Shown here in pieces: positions 34,098-46,165 of a stretch of DNA of 64,000 nucleotides. The stretch spans positions 212,210,731-212,274,730 of the forward strand of contig JAHLJT010000631.1 of assembly GCA_031308135.1 (NCBI GenBank). The letters are read 5' to 3'. Position 1 is the stretch's first letter; every line of letters begins with the position of its first letter. The notes beneath the pieces were generated by a model. That model was not told the origin of the DNA. It saw nothing but the letters and a program-made list of their open reading frames with translations, and searched no databases. The translations under genes and the position numbers were made by a program. The DNA is from Acheta domesticus. Its lineage: Eukaryota; Arthropoda; Insecta; Orthoptera; Gryllidae.

Positions 34098-37000
34098 TTA
34101 GCATTGATGAGAACACTTGAGAAGAAGATCAGATAAACAGCTGCTCTCCAAAGCTTCATCGACAAATAGTTGGTGATTCAACGGCCTCTGCAATCAAAAA
34201 GTACATTAAGAGTTTGCAATTGATTTTTCAGAAAGGATGATTTAGTTGCTACTTGTAAACCAAGTTGGACTGTATCACCCACAGACATTTTATTTACTGT
34301 CAGGAAAAAAAATCATTCAACTTGCTTTCCGGACGCACCTTGTATTCTATGATTTCCAAAAATAAGTTTTCAAACTGAAAGGGAAGTGGCACTACCAACA
34401 CACCCGTGGATGCTACGCCCGTTGTCCCTTACGAGACAATGCGGATGTTCCAGAGGCGAAATAATTCTCGGAAGAACTTCATGATCTTTTAAACGTACTT
34501 CCAGATCTTGAAGACTCTTCACTATCCAACTGTGTTTCTGAAAGTCATATGCCTTGAAGTCTATCCATGTGACGTGCAAGTTTGTGAGCCTTCTTATTGC
34601 GTCATTTTGTATCTGCGGAATCATCTTGTAATCAACGCATCTTTGGATCGTCTTCGGTTGCCTTTTCAATCTTCTGGCAGCAAACCGGCATCCTCAAGGC
34701 AGTTTTGTATTTCACCTGCTATTGTGGTTGAGAAGGGCTTGCTCATCATTGGTAGACATATTATGGGTGGATATTTGCCTGGTCCAGGTCCATTCTTCCA
34801 GTATTTGATTTCATCTGCCCAGTATTCATCCACCATTGTGATGAACCTCGCTGAAATAGATCATCCATCTCTTGAGGGGGTCTGGAACAAACCTGTTTGA
34901 GCGAGGTGGTTAACATGGACACGGTCTGGGCCCAGTGCAGAGCAATTTTTCTTCATCTTGACTTCCTTTTTTTACATCTCTGTTGTTATTCTGAAGTCTT
35001 CAATCAATCCACTTAGCATTGCCTTGACCATTTCAATGCCCTGAACCTTATTATTTTTCACTGGTTTATTCTATAGCCTGCGGCTGTACGAAGTCAGTTT
35101 CTTCTACACCTGTACTCCATTTCTCCTGCATTTGAAGTAGAACTAGTACTTCCTGCCTCATAAAATTAATCATTTTAATTAATTCATGAAAGTCCTTCTC
35201 AATGGGGCTTGTGGCCTTAGAAATGTGCTTACCACATCTTATATTAAAAAAAAAAAAAAAAATCTTTTTATAAGGCAGGAGGTGTAACAATGTCCTAATA
35301 TCATCAGCCACTATAGAACAGTTGAAGTAAAGTTGAACGGGCTGTTCAGGAAGTATTGTTCAGATTTCGAGGTGCAGCGTTCAAGTTCTTCGCCATGGCC
35401 ATTAACCATTGTTTCTACAACTGTGTTCAATGATGATTGTATCTTTGAGATAGTATCACTTGAGAAACAACTTGCTTCTTGGCTTCAGGTTGTCTTCTTT
35501 CAAAATAATAATATTATCTAAGGATGCAGACGATCTTCCTCTTGGGACGGATTTTACAGTGTGGGGGCTGAAGGATGGACGTGGTTATGTGGCAAGTATC
35601 AAAGTTCCTACATAATAATGAAAGCTGTATTGTAAATTATGCTTCTTGTTGCTTCCAAATCTGCTGTTTGGGAGTGGTGATAGTTGTTAAATGTACCCAT
35701 GTTTTGCAGGGACCTCTATGATACTATTGAAGTGAAGCCCATATCAAGCAGCAGAGAGTTAACTATCAGTAATATTAATTAATATTACATGCCAATATAT
35801 TTTGGAATATGTTTAGAAATTCATACATACCACAGAAGTTTGAGTCTTGAACACTCCTTTTTGAAACAAAATATTCCTCCCTTGTACTTTTATTCCGTAG
35901 TACAAACATTCTTCTACAACTTGATTTTCATTCTCAAACAGTAAATCTGTTTTAATGGCTGCAGCAGGATATTGAAGATTACGGCCGCTAAATGCACTAC
36001 TCATTGTAAGTAATGCATTTCTGACAAATATTATACAAGCCTTCAGGTACATCATTATTAACAAATATAGCAAATATAAATTATAAATTGAACTCTACCT
36101 TCTAATGTTAGGTAAGAGTAAAGCAACACTACATTGCAGCAAAGGCGGCAAGTTTCTAATCATTCTACAAACTCTGATGTAGTTTCCTCCATAATAGGCA
36201 ATACTCAGTTGTAGAGCTGAATTCACAACAGGAGTCCTGAAAAAATATTGCTACATAATCTTACCCTAGTTCAAAATAAAAGATAACAAAATAATACTTA
36301 CATTTCATCACTAACCTCAATTCCTTTTTCAGCATCAATCCTCTACTAATAGCATCTACATTACCCAAGAATGTAATAAGATACAGAGCCTCAAACTGTG
36401 ATCTCTCACAGACACAGGAATAATTGCTCACTGTTGGTGTATTCTCATATTCAAATTGCTCGTACAAGTTCAATAATTTCCTCAAGCATTCTGTGAAATG
36501 ATGGAAATTAATTGCAGGATCATATTTCTGCAAAGATTCTTCACACATCCTAAAATTTAAACACATTTCCAAATAAATGAAAGTTCTCTTCTTCAATATG
36601 CAACTTCACAAATACAATTCTTCAAATTTTAATTTTTCTTTCAAAAGTGTAAAATGTGCATATACTAAATCATGTTTATAAAAGTGACGCAGGTTCCATT
36701 TACGCTCCATTCCGAACTCTGCAAAAATTAAAATAATAAAGTGAAAAAGTAGCACCACTAGTTTTCAATTCACTCACTGAAATGTGTTCACTAGTACAAG
36801 ACCACCATGTACAGTTTCCAAATGTTAGTTTTTACTTTCGAAAGTGGAAAATGTGCTGTATATAATTCATATTAAAGAAATATTTTGATACTAAACATAC
36901 TTCTTTATGCAATTATAAATTTTGAAAAAATTAGAAGTGATTTATTCTGAAATGAATGAAAATCTTAAAAGATCCATCAGTCTTCCCAACTAATTTACAC

Positions 37001-40000
37001 AGGATTGTTTTTAGTACGGAACAAGAATTGCATTTTCTGAATTAAAATTTTTATAATTTCTATAACACACACATATAATTGTGTTTTCATTAATGGTCTG
37101 AGTTATTTGAGTTGACAATGATGACATGAACCGAAGATGGCAAAATTAACAAAGATAGGAGAATTATGAATTGATAAAATGTACTGTGCACAACACTCCT
37201 TTGTTCAAGGAGTGCTGAAAGATTTAATTACGGTTCTCTTGTTTCAGAGGTGCCCAACATAAAAGACATTGAAAACATTTACTTAATGTTCTAATTGAAA
37301 TTAATTTTGTAAATAGTCTTTGTTTTTAGTTAAGTCTTCATTCAGGAATGCAGATAGTGGATTACCGGTAATTTGTTTTTACCATATTATTTGTTCCTGC
37401 AACTTAGTTTTCTGCTGAATGAATTGTTTTTATTGTGACTGACTGTGTTTTTCTTTCAATGATATTGCTGAGTAACACCATTAGTGTATACCTTAGTAGA
37501 ATATCTAGCTTTCAATGTACAATAAACTTTGGATTTCTTTTTACTTCAGAGAACTTAAATAGAGAAATTAAATTAAATACAGAACAGACAGTTTTAACAT
37601 AAATGGAGGATGAAAGCTAAATTTACTATTTAGAAGCAACTTTGAACACCTTAACATTGCTCAATGAGACACAGTAGGCCTAAACTAAATAAAAACATAA
37701 AATCAAGATCACTGAGTAATGTTTATAATACAAGAGAAGTCTTTATTAATGTCAAGGCTCAGGCCATAATGCCTGCTCATTGCCTGACCACACAAATAGG
37801 AGTGTAATGTTTAACTATATAGTAACTATTTAAGTAATATTAAACATTAGTACTTGTGTTTTTCCGAGTGCAAGGTAATCCAAAACTTTGGTTGTAGCCC
37901 CAAAATTTCCCTTTTCTCAGGGGGTGTGGTACGATTACTTTCCTTTGAATTTCTCACAAATATATCACATATGCCAAAATAACTCATACAATACGATTAA
38001 TGTCAATCATGATGGTATTACTATATTTTAGTAACACTACAACCCTGTTATGTTTTCATGGAGACATGTCTATTGCCTTGCTCATCTTAGCATTTTCAAC
38101 AGATTCTTATGTTGTGAATGATACCATTACCTGCTACCCACATCTCTTTCAGTTAGGGGTGGGTTTGGGAAGGGGCCTTAACCTGGAATTTGGATTGACG
38201 AATGCATTGTCAATGAGTAAGCACTGAGAAAAAAATGACATTGCCAGAGGAGAATACTCATCTTGATTTTAATGTATAAATATATTGTTAAAATGTCGTG
38301 GCTCTATATAACACATATACTCACTGCAATGAACATATAAATTGAGGCCTACATGCACACACAACATATTACAGAAATAAATGTTTTCCCATCCAACTAG
38401 TTTTCTTTTACCCTGAAAGTCATAACTTACAGCATAATGAATGAATTTGCTAATAATTTGTCCATGTCTGTAAATAAAAAGGTTTCTTGTATAGTATATA
38501 AAGTCAAACAATAAATATTATGAACTTGGTTTATTTGCTGATAGCTGGTTCTTTTGTGACACCATCATGTCTACATATTTTTCTTTCTGTACATTCTTAA
38601 CGATCAGGGTAAAGACAATTTCAAATTTGAATCTTATTAACACTTTCATCTGTAGGAGTAACTGATACTTTTGAAATCAGCAATAACCTTTTTCATACAG
38701 CCAGGACTGGATTAAGCTTGACATAAGCCCTAGGCAAACATTTTTTGTAGGCCTCAGAAAAAAATGGAAACGAATTAAACTGTAATTATTAGACTTTTTT
38801 TACTTTCCCGTGTATGTACGTTACTTTCCCGTGTGCGGAGTAATATACGTAGTATAGGGAAAGTTATGTAATGCGCGAAAAAAACGGCGAATTTTCGGCA
38901 GAAAAAATTCATTGCCGGGCCCTGATATTGAAAAAGCGGATAAAACCAGTTGCTAAATCAAGAAAAAAAAATCGTAACACGTGGTTTAGCCAGAATCCCT
39001 CTTTTGTGAGTCCTTGATGCCGAAAAAACCAATTGAAACCAAAACGTCCTCCGTTCGTCGGTGAACACCACTAGCGCCTAAACCATACATAGGATTTTTT
39101 TTCAAATGGAAGAAACCTCTGTCGATATGGCTCGACTCGAAGCTTTGAGATTTTGAAAAGGATTCCGTAAAATTTGGGGGTAATTTACATGGAGCCCCCC
39201 GGAAATATTCAAAATTTTCTCAAAAACAGCTCGTTAAGTATTTACTTCAGCGGCGATTTGTTCACATTTATATTTATTTACATTTATATTCATATTTATG
39301 AGTACATGTGGTCTAAATAATGCCAAGTAAAGTTTGTCGAAAACTCAACCATTTTCTGTGGGGGGGGAAAAAAAAAAAAAAAGCTCAAAATTCCGCATTT
39401 TCAGAAACGCTCAAACGCCATTTTCTCAAAAATTGCTCAAAATTTTCGAACTGATAGTACTAATTGCACTCTTTAATATGACGTAAAGTTCAATTTGGGG
39501 TATTTTTTCGTTTTATCAAAAATTACACAATTTTTTGAAAGATCTCTCATACCATTAATATGCACATTTTCAGCAATTTGTAAACAATATTGAATTTGTG
39601 AGTTGATGTTCTTCAAAAGAGTTCTAATGATGTTTTTCGAAAACTCAAAAATTGTTTGTGAAAAACAGCTTCAAATTTCTCATTTACAGTAGCACTTTAA
39701 CGCCATTTTCTTAAATACGGCTCCAAATTGTCCAAAGAAAAATTGGCATTTAGGATGAGGTTTTACTGTTCTTTAATATTCTTAAAATAATATTTCTGTT
39801 CTACTATTAGGAAACTGAAAAATTAAGAAAATGTCAAAGAAATTTACTTTGGCCGACGATAGATGGCAGCTGGCAAGAGAATGTGGCAATTCCAAATACC
39901 TAGCCGAGACCAAAGGAAATAGAAAACGAAAATGAGAAAATCATTGCCATTTAGTAGCACCGCTAGTTATCATTCATTTTCTACATTAAAATTGATCAAA

Positions 40001-41510
40001 AACTATTTATGATCCACAATGACCCAAAACCTGTTGACTTCGCTTGCAGTAATGTGTAGATAGAGAAATCTTAACAAACATAGAATTTGACACTATAAGA
40101 AAAGATTTTATCAGATGCAAAAATTGAAGAAAATTGTTGTTTGTTAGATTATCTAAAATCTAATTATATAATAATATTTTAATTGTAGTCCTAAACATTG
40201 TATTGTACTGTATAAATTATTGAAGTTATTTTTTTTTACGATAAAAAGTCAATAATTTTGTGTATATTAGATTTATTTATTTTTAGTTCTGAAATAAACT
40301 TTTAAACAATTTTATCAGGCAATCCTATATTCACAGGTACCCTAGGCTCTGTGCTTAACGTGCCTACCATCCAATCCTGTATATAAGAAATGTCTTATCT
40401 CAAGCTATTTTTAGTATGATTAGGATTTCACTTGAACAAAGGCAACTTTTACTCCACCCTGCAAAAACCTTGATAATTGAGATTTTTAAAGAAAGATCAA
40501 GTGAATGTATTATTTATTACTGTAATCAGAATCATAACATCCTTTCTCAACCCACTCTAGTCTCACATGTATTTATACAAATGGATGAAATGAAAATCAA
40601 ACATTTGAAGGGTGATAATGGGTCCACGTTGTCAAAAGATATTCACAAGAGACTTGCCTTTATTAAAAGTCAGAGAGTATATAATGTGTTAAAAGTATTA
40701 TACACATGCATTTATTTCATCTCTTGAAAGCTTTTGTTTTGAAATTTAAGAGAAAACTGAACAAAACTAACTAAACTTAACTTGAACTAACTTCATTTAC
40801 ATTGAAAATAATGTGCAAAGATTTAATTCTACCTGATATTGCTCCTATTGTAGCTAATGATAAGCAAGTTGGTATTATAATTAGCAAAATTGTTGTTTAA
40901 AGATTTCTGTACCTGTATCCTGAATAAGCGAGAAATCTTACAACTGGCTTCATTATATCAATAAAATGTGTAACATCCAAATGTTGAATAACAGCATCCT
41001 GTCTCACTGCGCACAATCGGTCAAATACAAAGTCATACACTGTACACCAATTACAGCATTCAATAGTAGTTATGCTGCAAAATTGTAATAAAAATATTGT
41101 GCATCCATAACTAAAATCCAAGAGATTAATTTAAGGTACATATACGAACAATAATCTGACAGAAGCAACAGATAAAAGCATACTCGTTTAGCAAATAGCT
41201 GACAGTTTTCTTGAGGGCTTGAGGTGTCCTCAAATCTGATGGTTTGGGCATTGATTGGCCAGCAGCACTTCTTGCATACTTCTTGATGGTTCTTGCTGGG
41301 TCTGCTTTTGGAAGTAGATTTTTCTCATTGCTCCTCATTACTTCAAACGGATGCAGGAGACCCTTTTTTTCTCGACTGCAGAAAAATATTTTATTAAGTA
41401 ACAGCATTAAACATTAAATTAAGACTATAAACATATCCTTACAATTTTATCTCTTTTTCCGGACACATATTTTCGCAGGTGCCTTTAATATATGGTTTAT
41501 TAAGCGCCAT
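34098..41510 (-). CDS. SAC3D1: SAC3 domain-containing protein 1 homologue, seven exons
   Basis: Assembled by hand on the minus strand. Exons: 41510-41443, 41375-41184, 41074-40913, 36549-36316, 36236-36099, 36020-35831 and 34187-34098. All introns are GT..AG, the phases (2,2,2,2,2,0) fit, and the total is 1074 nt, giving 357 aa plus TAA at 34098-34100. The start context is GAAATGGCG. Motifs: GTCENMCPEKE (residues 10-20), KKYARSAAGQSMPKP, DLRTPQALKKTVSYLL, FVFDRLCAVRQD, ESLQKYDPAINFHHFTECL, FEALYLI..LGNVDA, YYGGNYIRVCRMIRNLPPL. This is the SAC3/GANP fold; the vertebrate relative SAC3D1 (SHD1) is a centrosome/spindle-associated protein, and related SAC3/GANP proteins act in mRNA export. Intron 3 (4.36 kb) holds a family A element and intron 6 (1.64 kb) a LINE RT remnant. 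All residues checked are open, so the gene looks functional. Confidence 0.9.
34370..35330 (-). pseudogene. LINE reverse-transcriptase remnant in SAC3D1 intron 6
   Basis: Minus-strand frames give an RT-like order: GPGPGKYPPIICLP (about 34760-34800), FSTTIAGEIQNCLEDAGLLPE (about 34680-34745), then LTNLHVTWIDFKAYDF and HSWIVKSL (about 34505-34600), where WIDFK-AYD is RT motif A. It resembles the R2/Dong-type or related RTs (WIDYKKAYDSVPHSWI). Stops, frameshifts and a run of A/T at 35240-35262 show it is dead. Upstream readings to about 35330 look like more of the same polyprotein. It lies wholly inside a host intron on the same strand. Confidence 0.65.
38795..39972 (+). mobile_element. Family A, most complete 1.2-kb copy
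   Basis: Lies in SAC3D1 intron 3, opposite to the gene. The 5' end is TTTTACTTTCCCGTG with a second TTACTTTCCCGTG, then AATATACGTAGTATAGGGAA, a palindrome-like region. Internal blocks are CCGGGCCCTG, GAGTCCTTGATGCCG, TTTACATGGAGCCCC, AGCGGCGATTTGTT and GAAAGATCTCTCA. The 3' end is TAGCACCGCTAGTTATC. There is no ORF of note. The CTAGT followed by T at the 3' end is Helitron-like, but I see no convincing 3' hairpin, so the superfamily stays open. Confidence 0.7.
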
Positions 41511-42279
41511 TTCCAATTTTTCAATCGTATGTACCGAATTTTGTATTCTATGTCACTCAAGATACTCTTTCGTATGGACATCAATACCAAACCATTTCAT
41601 ACTGCAGAAGGACATTAATACTTCCCTACAACATTTTCCAATACTTTTTGTACAATTATTATTTGCTTTAGGTGAATTTTAATATAAAGTAATTACAAAC
41701 ATTAATAATACATTGTTCTGTTCATCTACAGCTTGGTTGTTGCCGGTTATATGTTAATGTTCTACTCCGGATCATAAAATTAAACCGGACCATAGTTAAC
41801 ACGCGACAGCAAGCGTGAAAGTACAAGAGAACTGCCCTGGAACTGCCAGAGTAGTGCGTGCAGCAGACGGGATACGCACGTGCACTTGTGGCCTCACAGA
41901 GCACCCACTTTGTCTATTATATGATACATGTGGCCTTGTGGCCTTTACACAGGCTGTACCTACTGTACAGCAGGGATATGGGAGCGGATCATTATACATT
42001 CTGTACTCTCTGTATAGGGTTTGGGAGGGCGGGCAGAGAATGCAAACTTTGTATTGCAAAATGTGCTCGTGCGCATTGTGTTATTTCCACTATGCTCATG
42101 TCCACCGCGCAGCTTGTGCTATGACAACCAATGAGATTTATCCACCAAATTGCATCACATATGATGCGGGAATTTTAAATGCAAAAATACGAATGGACGC
42201 AACCATCATCACCTTACTATAAGTTATGGACAAAGCTATTTAAACCAGTTTTGCAATATTGTTTCTTGAAAGCTTTCGT

Positions 42280-42282
<3 letters not shown>
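41511..42282. other. 5' flank of SAC3D1 and intergenic DNA
   Basis: Presumed promoter region of the minus-strand SAC3D1 gene. 41800-42230 has overlapping open frames on both strands of moderate GC, without homology. Confidence 0.35.

Positions 42283-42336
<54 letters not shown>
42283..42336. repeat. (TA)n(CA)n microsatellite
   Basis: About 21 TA units followed by six CA units, directly abutting the 3' end of the Helitron fragment. Confidence 0.95.
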
Positions 42337-42338
<2 letters not shown>

Positions 42339-42875
42339 GTTGACCCGGCCAACGTTGTTTTGCCATTTAAATTATTCCTAGGATTATTTTAGTAGAAAAA
42401 AATTACTAACTTATTGTCAATGTTTGAGGATTTGGTATATATGAGTTGAAGAGGCGTGGAGAGCTGTAAACGATGATGGAATATAAAAATAACACAATAC
42501 CAAACATTTATATTTTTAATTTATTGTAATTTATTTTTTGAAATGATATACGTTGCTAATTATAATAATTTTACTAAAAAACCCATATCAATCTCTCAAA
42601 GCAATAGTGTGTACAATATTTTTTGTTATCCCATCTTTAGCTAACACAAATAAACTGGATGGTTTGCCCACTCGAGAGCATGCCACGTATAACTGACCGT
42701 GTGAAAAACATGGTGTGCTCAAAAATAAGCCACAAATAGACATCGTTTGGCCTTGAGACTTATTGATAGTCATCGCAAATGCCAATCTTAACGGAAATTG
42801 AAGACGTTTAAATTTAATTGGCGCATCTGTTGGTTTAATAGGGATCCGTGGCAGTAATATATTCTCACCTTAAAA
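42335..42875 (-). mobile_element. Helitron 3' end with Pif1-type helicase C-terminus
   Basis: The minus-strand frame from about 42875 to 42588 reads GENILLPRIPIKPTD, FKRLQFPLRLAFAM, TINKSQGQT, then HGQLYVACSRVG and a short tail. This is the last part of the Pif1-like helicase of a Helitron Rep-Hel protein (motif V/VI region), which unwinds DNA in rolling-circle transposition. A stop just upstream of GENILL truncates it. Downstream the minus strand ends AACGTTGGCCGGGTCAACTAGT, a CTAGT terminus as in Helitrons, with a GTTG..CAAC stem possible. The flanking base is G, not the usual T, and the 5' part is missing. Confidence 0.8.
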
Positions 42876-43067
42876 TAATGACGTTTCGACAACGTTTCGA
42901 GAAATTTTCGACGTTTTTCATTACAGCCCTGCAAATTAATCATAAATTATTTAAAAAATACACCGAAATGGAAAAATGATAATTGTAAAATTACGATTAA
43001 CGCCCAAACATAAAAATAATGGCCGAAAACTGAAGTGAGTGTGAAAGGCTTAAAGGCCGCTCCACAA

Positions 43068-43215
43068 TAGCCCGTGGACGGGAACGGCAACGCGAACGCG
43101 AACGCAAAGAAAGTTGAAAGGTGAACATCTCAGGCAAGCGTTCATAACACGACGGGAACGCGAAGCTTGACGGGAACGGGAACGCGAAAGATGGTCAACA
43201 TTTATCTCGGCCCGG
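43068..43215. repeat. GGGAACG-motif degenerate repeat
   Basis: The heptamer GGGAACG and its variants (GCGAACG, GCAACG) recur about ten times, interrupted by a patch near 43105-43155. It looks like a decayed short tandem array within a GC-rich repeat (43060-43370). Confidence 0.6.
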
Positions 43216-43786
43216 GAACGGGAAGCCTCTCGACCAATGAGAGTATAGCAAATGGAGGCGAAGCTTTCCAGCTGATCGAGCGCGCGGCCTGCGCGCGAAA
43301 CTGGTCTGGAGCGGAGTTGAGGTTACAGCGTGGATTTGCGAGGTTAGGGTTTGAGGTTAGTTAGTCGTTGTTGAATTGTTTTAGTTCTTTTTAGTGATTT
43401 CAGTATTTTTCGTTTTCTATTCATATTAATATATAGAATTAAAATTTCCCCCAAAATATTTTTTTTATGTTTCATTTAAGTACATTAGAGCTTTTTGTTT
43501 ATTGATTAAACTTTCGTTAGTTGTATTTTCCATAAGTTCTTAGTCTTTATTGTGTGAGAGATTTCATCCCTACTCCGTGCTGCTTACTGGGTCAGAAGCA
43601 ATGTTGCCATATGTGAAACTTCCGATTGCGAAGTTTTAAGTTCGAAAATGTGGATTTCTTCTAATGAATGCGGATTTACTAATAAAATTAAAAAATAGGG
43701 AAAACATCAATAATCCATATATCGACATAGAATTCCGTTTTATTAATTAAATTAATGTGATGTTGTCTCACTATATTTGTTCTATG

Positions 43787-43791
<5 letters not shown>

Positions 43792-43838
<47 letters not shown>
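43792..43838. repeat. (TA)n microsatellite
   Basis: About 23 uninterrupted TA units; the flanking open frames (IYIYIY) are an artefact of the repeat. Confidence 0.95.
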
Positions 43839-43843
<5 letters not shown>

Positions 43844-44282
43844 GTAACGTCGCAGCCAGTCAATGCTTTTCATCTCTTTGGCCAGGGGGCCGGCACCGTA
43901 AGCGACCGCAGTTCACCGCGTCACCCGTCCAGGAATACGTGTTGTCTCTGGTTGCTTACCTTCTGTGACTTCAAGGAGCGCAGTTTATCAATTCGGCTAA
44001 TGACGTTAGCATGCGCCGACGTTAGAAATACTTCGCGGCGAACGCAAAATTATTGAGAAAGTTGCGAAGAGTTGGAAAAAGAGAACAAGATTTTGATGTT
44101 TCCTCTAATGTAGGGAAGTCCAATTTGAAAGGTCTCATGGACTACTACTAAAACCTTGAATATGGTTGCGGGACATATAGTAATAAATTATTTTTAAGTG
44201 CAATATAAATGAATGTATAGTATAAAAATATAGCACAAATGCATTTTTCCTCTAATTGCACCAATACTATTTTTAACTTATA
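43839..44282. other. Intergenic, exon-like minus-strand reading, unassigned
   Basis: A minus-strand open reading around 43880-44050 (ANVISRIDKLRSLKSQ) looks protein-like and ends before a GTAAGC, but has no partner exon or family that I recognise. Confidence 0.3.
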
Positions 44283-44510
44283 TGAAATAGTGGTGCTAAA
44301 ACATGAACTTTCTCGCCTTTTATGATAGTTATGTAATACTATTTATATCACGATTTCTCTCCGAATTAATACACCTCAGTCATCCTTTGCTGTAAAACTA
44401 GAAGAACATTTGGAGCAAAAACTAAATATTTTCAAGCAAATATAAACACAAATTTGACATTTATAACAACTTTTCATACAAGTAAATAATGTCCCAACAA
44501 TAAGAAGTAA
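44283..44510 (-). repeat. Family A, 3' terminal fragment, inverted
   Basis: ATAGTGGTGCTA at the left edge, then AAAACTAAATATTTTC and CTTTTCATACA, colinear with 59838-60250. Confidence 0.6.
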
Positions 44511-44518
44511 GGTAACGG

Positions 44519-44709
44519 GGGGTAACATTGCCACATCTTTATTTCTTTTAAAGTTCTACTTTGTTGCATCAATTTTTCACAATAATTGTATTGCCAATTT
44601 AATCTTCCACAAAAGTACAATGTTTTTTAAAAATATTGAAGACATAGCTTCCATAATTTGAAAGATTTCATTACCTTTTTAAAAGCAAGGAAAGTGGCAA
44701 TGTTACCCC
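44519..44709. mobile_element. Short inverted-repeat element (about 190 bp)
   Basis: GGGGTAACATTGCCAC at 44519-44534 is the exact reverse complement of 44694-44709. The AT-rich interior has no ORF. It is MITE-like by structure only. Confidence 0.55.
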
Positions 44710-45410
44710 ACAGGGGGTCAAACATTGCCTCCTCTATTTACTTTCAAGTCCATGGCAATGTTTAAATGTATGACAATTGGATAGGAAACAGAAAAGCATA
44801 AATATACATCAGAACAATATTAGTCTTTGGTTTTTGACAGTTTAAATACTCTAAATAGGGATAAATACTCCATTAAGAACTTAAAAAGTGTTTTCTCCTT
44901 TTTATATTTAGTCTGGTAAGTTAAGCAACAATATTGTATTTCGGCATATCACACTCATCCACGTCATGGAAATTGGATCTCCTAATTCCATACAGTTCAG
45001 TAGCTTGTTCCTACTTAATTTTCCACTTTTTACTTTTTCCATTGCTTAGTGTATTTTAACTTCATCATAGGTTTGTAAGGGATTTGTATTGGATCTTTTA
45101 TTTGTTTCCATGGCAAAGTTACAGTGCAAGTATGGCGACAGCAAAAAAGTAATTTTGTATCAAATATAAATTGCAAACATTGATTAATTACAAGTCATAT
45201 GCTTTAGAAATTATATAAATAAACTCACAAATGTCGATTGTTTCAATGTAGGAATTTCTTCTCAAAGGATATAAATGTAGGGACCAGATGGCCAGCATGG
45301 CAATGTAATATACCTAAAATCGGTATATGCTTATAATACATTTTCTCGTGTTTGTAATGAATAATTTTTAAGTCACGATATAGCATGCCTAGAACACGAC
45401 ATATTTAGGG
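44710..45410. other. Intergenic, no gene seen
   Basis: AT-rich DNA without supported features. Confidence 0.4.
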
Positions 45411-45840
45411 AAGGTTTCACCAAGCAAGGAGTAAGAGTTTACTCTGGAGTAAATCATGTTTACTCGAGAGTAACGTCTTGCAACGTTTCACCAACACTTC
45501 ACTGGAATGTAAATCGCTTACACGAGAGTAAATTCGTGAGTAAATTTACACTACGAAAATCCGTCGGGTAAACTATGGAGTAAACTCAGTTTTCAATATG
45601 CGTGTACCTCCGACGTGTTGTTATGGCTCGACAATTGCAAATGATGGTATTTGAAGATGATTCGGAATATTATCCTCTAGTGCGAAGACACAGATGGGTG
45701 CGGGAGAGAATGCATTGTTTTCTTCCAATTATGACGATAGAGATTTTGTCACGAGGTTATGTTTGGCCAAATCATCAGCTCTTCTATATGGTAGAAACGA
45801 ATAATTTACAAACTAATCACAAAAACAAAAAATAAAAACA
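45411..45840 (+). mobile_element. Possible Harbinger-like end with GAGTAAA boxes and short ORF
   Basis: Starts with GGTTTCACCAAGCAAGGAGT, then at least seven GAGTAAA/TTTACTC boxes in both orientations up to 45580. An ORF from about 45623 (MARQLQMMVFEDDSEYYPLV..) follows, like the start of a PIF/Harbinger transposase, but it stops after about 70 codons. No right-hand inverted copy was found. Confidence 0.4.
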
Positions 45841-46097
45841 AGAAGTATAATAATTTTATGAACAATTTTTTCTTAATTGTAGGTATCTTACGATTATAGG
45901 CAATCAGTTCAGAGTCCAGATCAAAACTGAATGTTTTTTAAGGGCATTCAAATAGTGTAGCAAATTTTATTTGTGAAGTACGATGTTAACTTTATCTGGT
46001 ACATTATAAAGAAAGGAGGATTATGTAAATTTCTTTTTTACGGATGTGGATACGGAACAATGGTAGTAAATATATGATAATAACTTCAAGGAATACA

Positions 46098-46165
46098 AGT
46101 ACTCATTTATTCAGTTAAAAAAACAGTAAAAACTATACACGACGTATGGGAGAGAAGATCATCTG
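46098..46165 (+). repeat. Dispersed repeat R4, copy 2
   Basis: ATTTATTCAGTTAAAAAAAC, AGTAAAAACTATACACGAC, then TATGGGAGAGAAG, colinear with 63112-63190 and 27420-27490. Confidence 0.6.

Noticed and set aside
38795..39972. Firm Helitron assignment for family A
   Set aside because: CTAGT before T fits, but the 5' end does not start TC and no 3' hairpin is evident; left as unclassified.
43688..44056. ORFs with IYIYIY runs around TA repeats
   Set aside because: Direct translation of the TA microsatellite.
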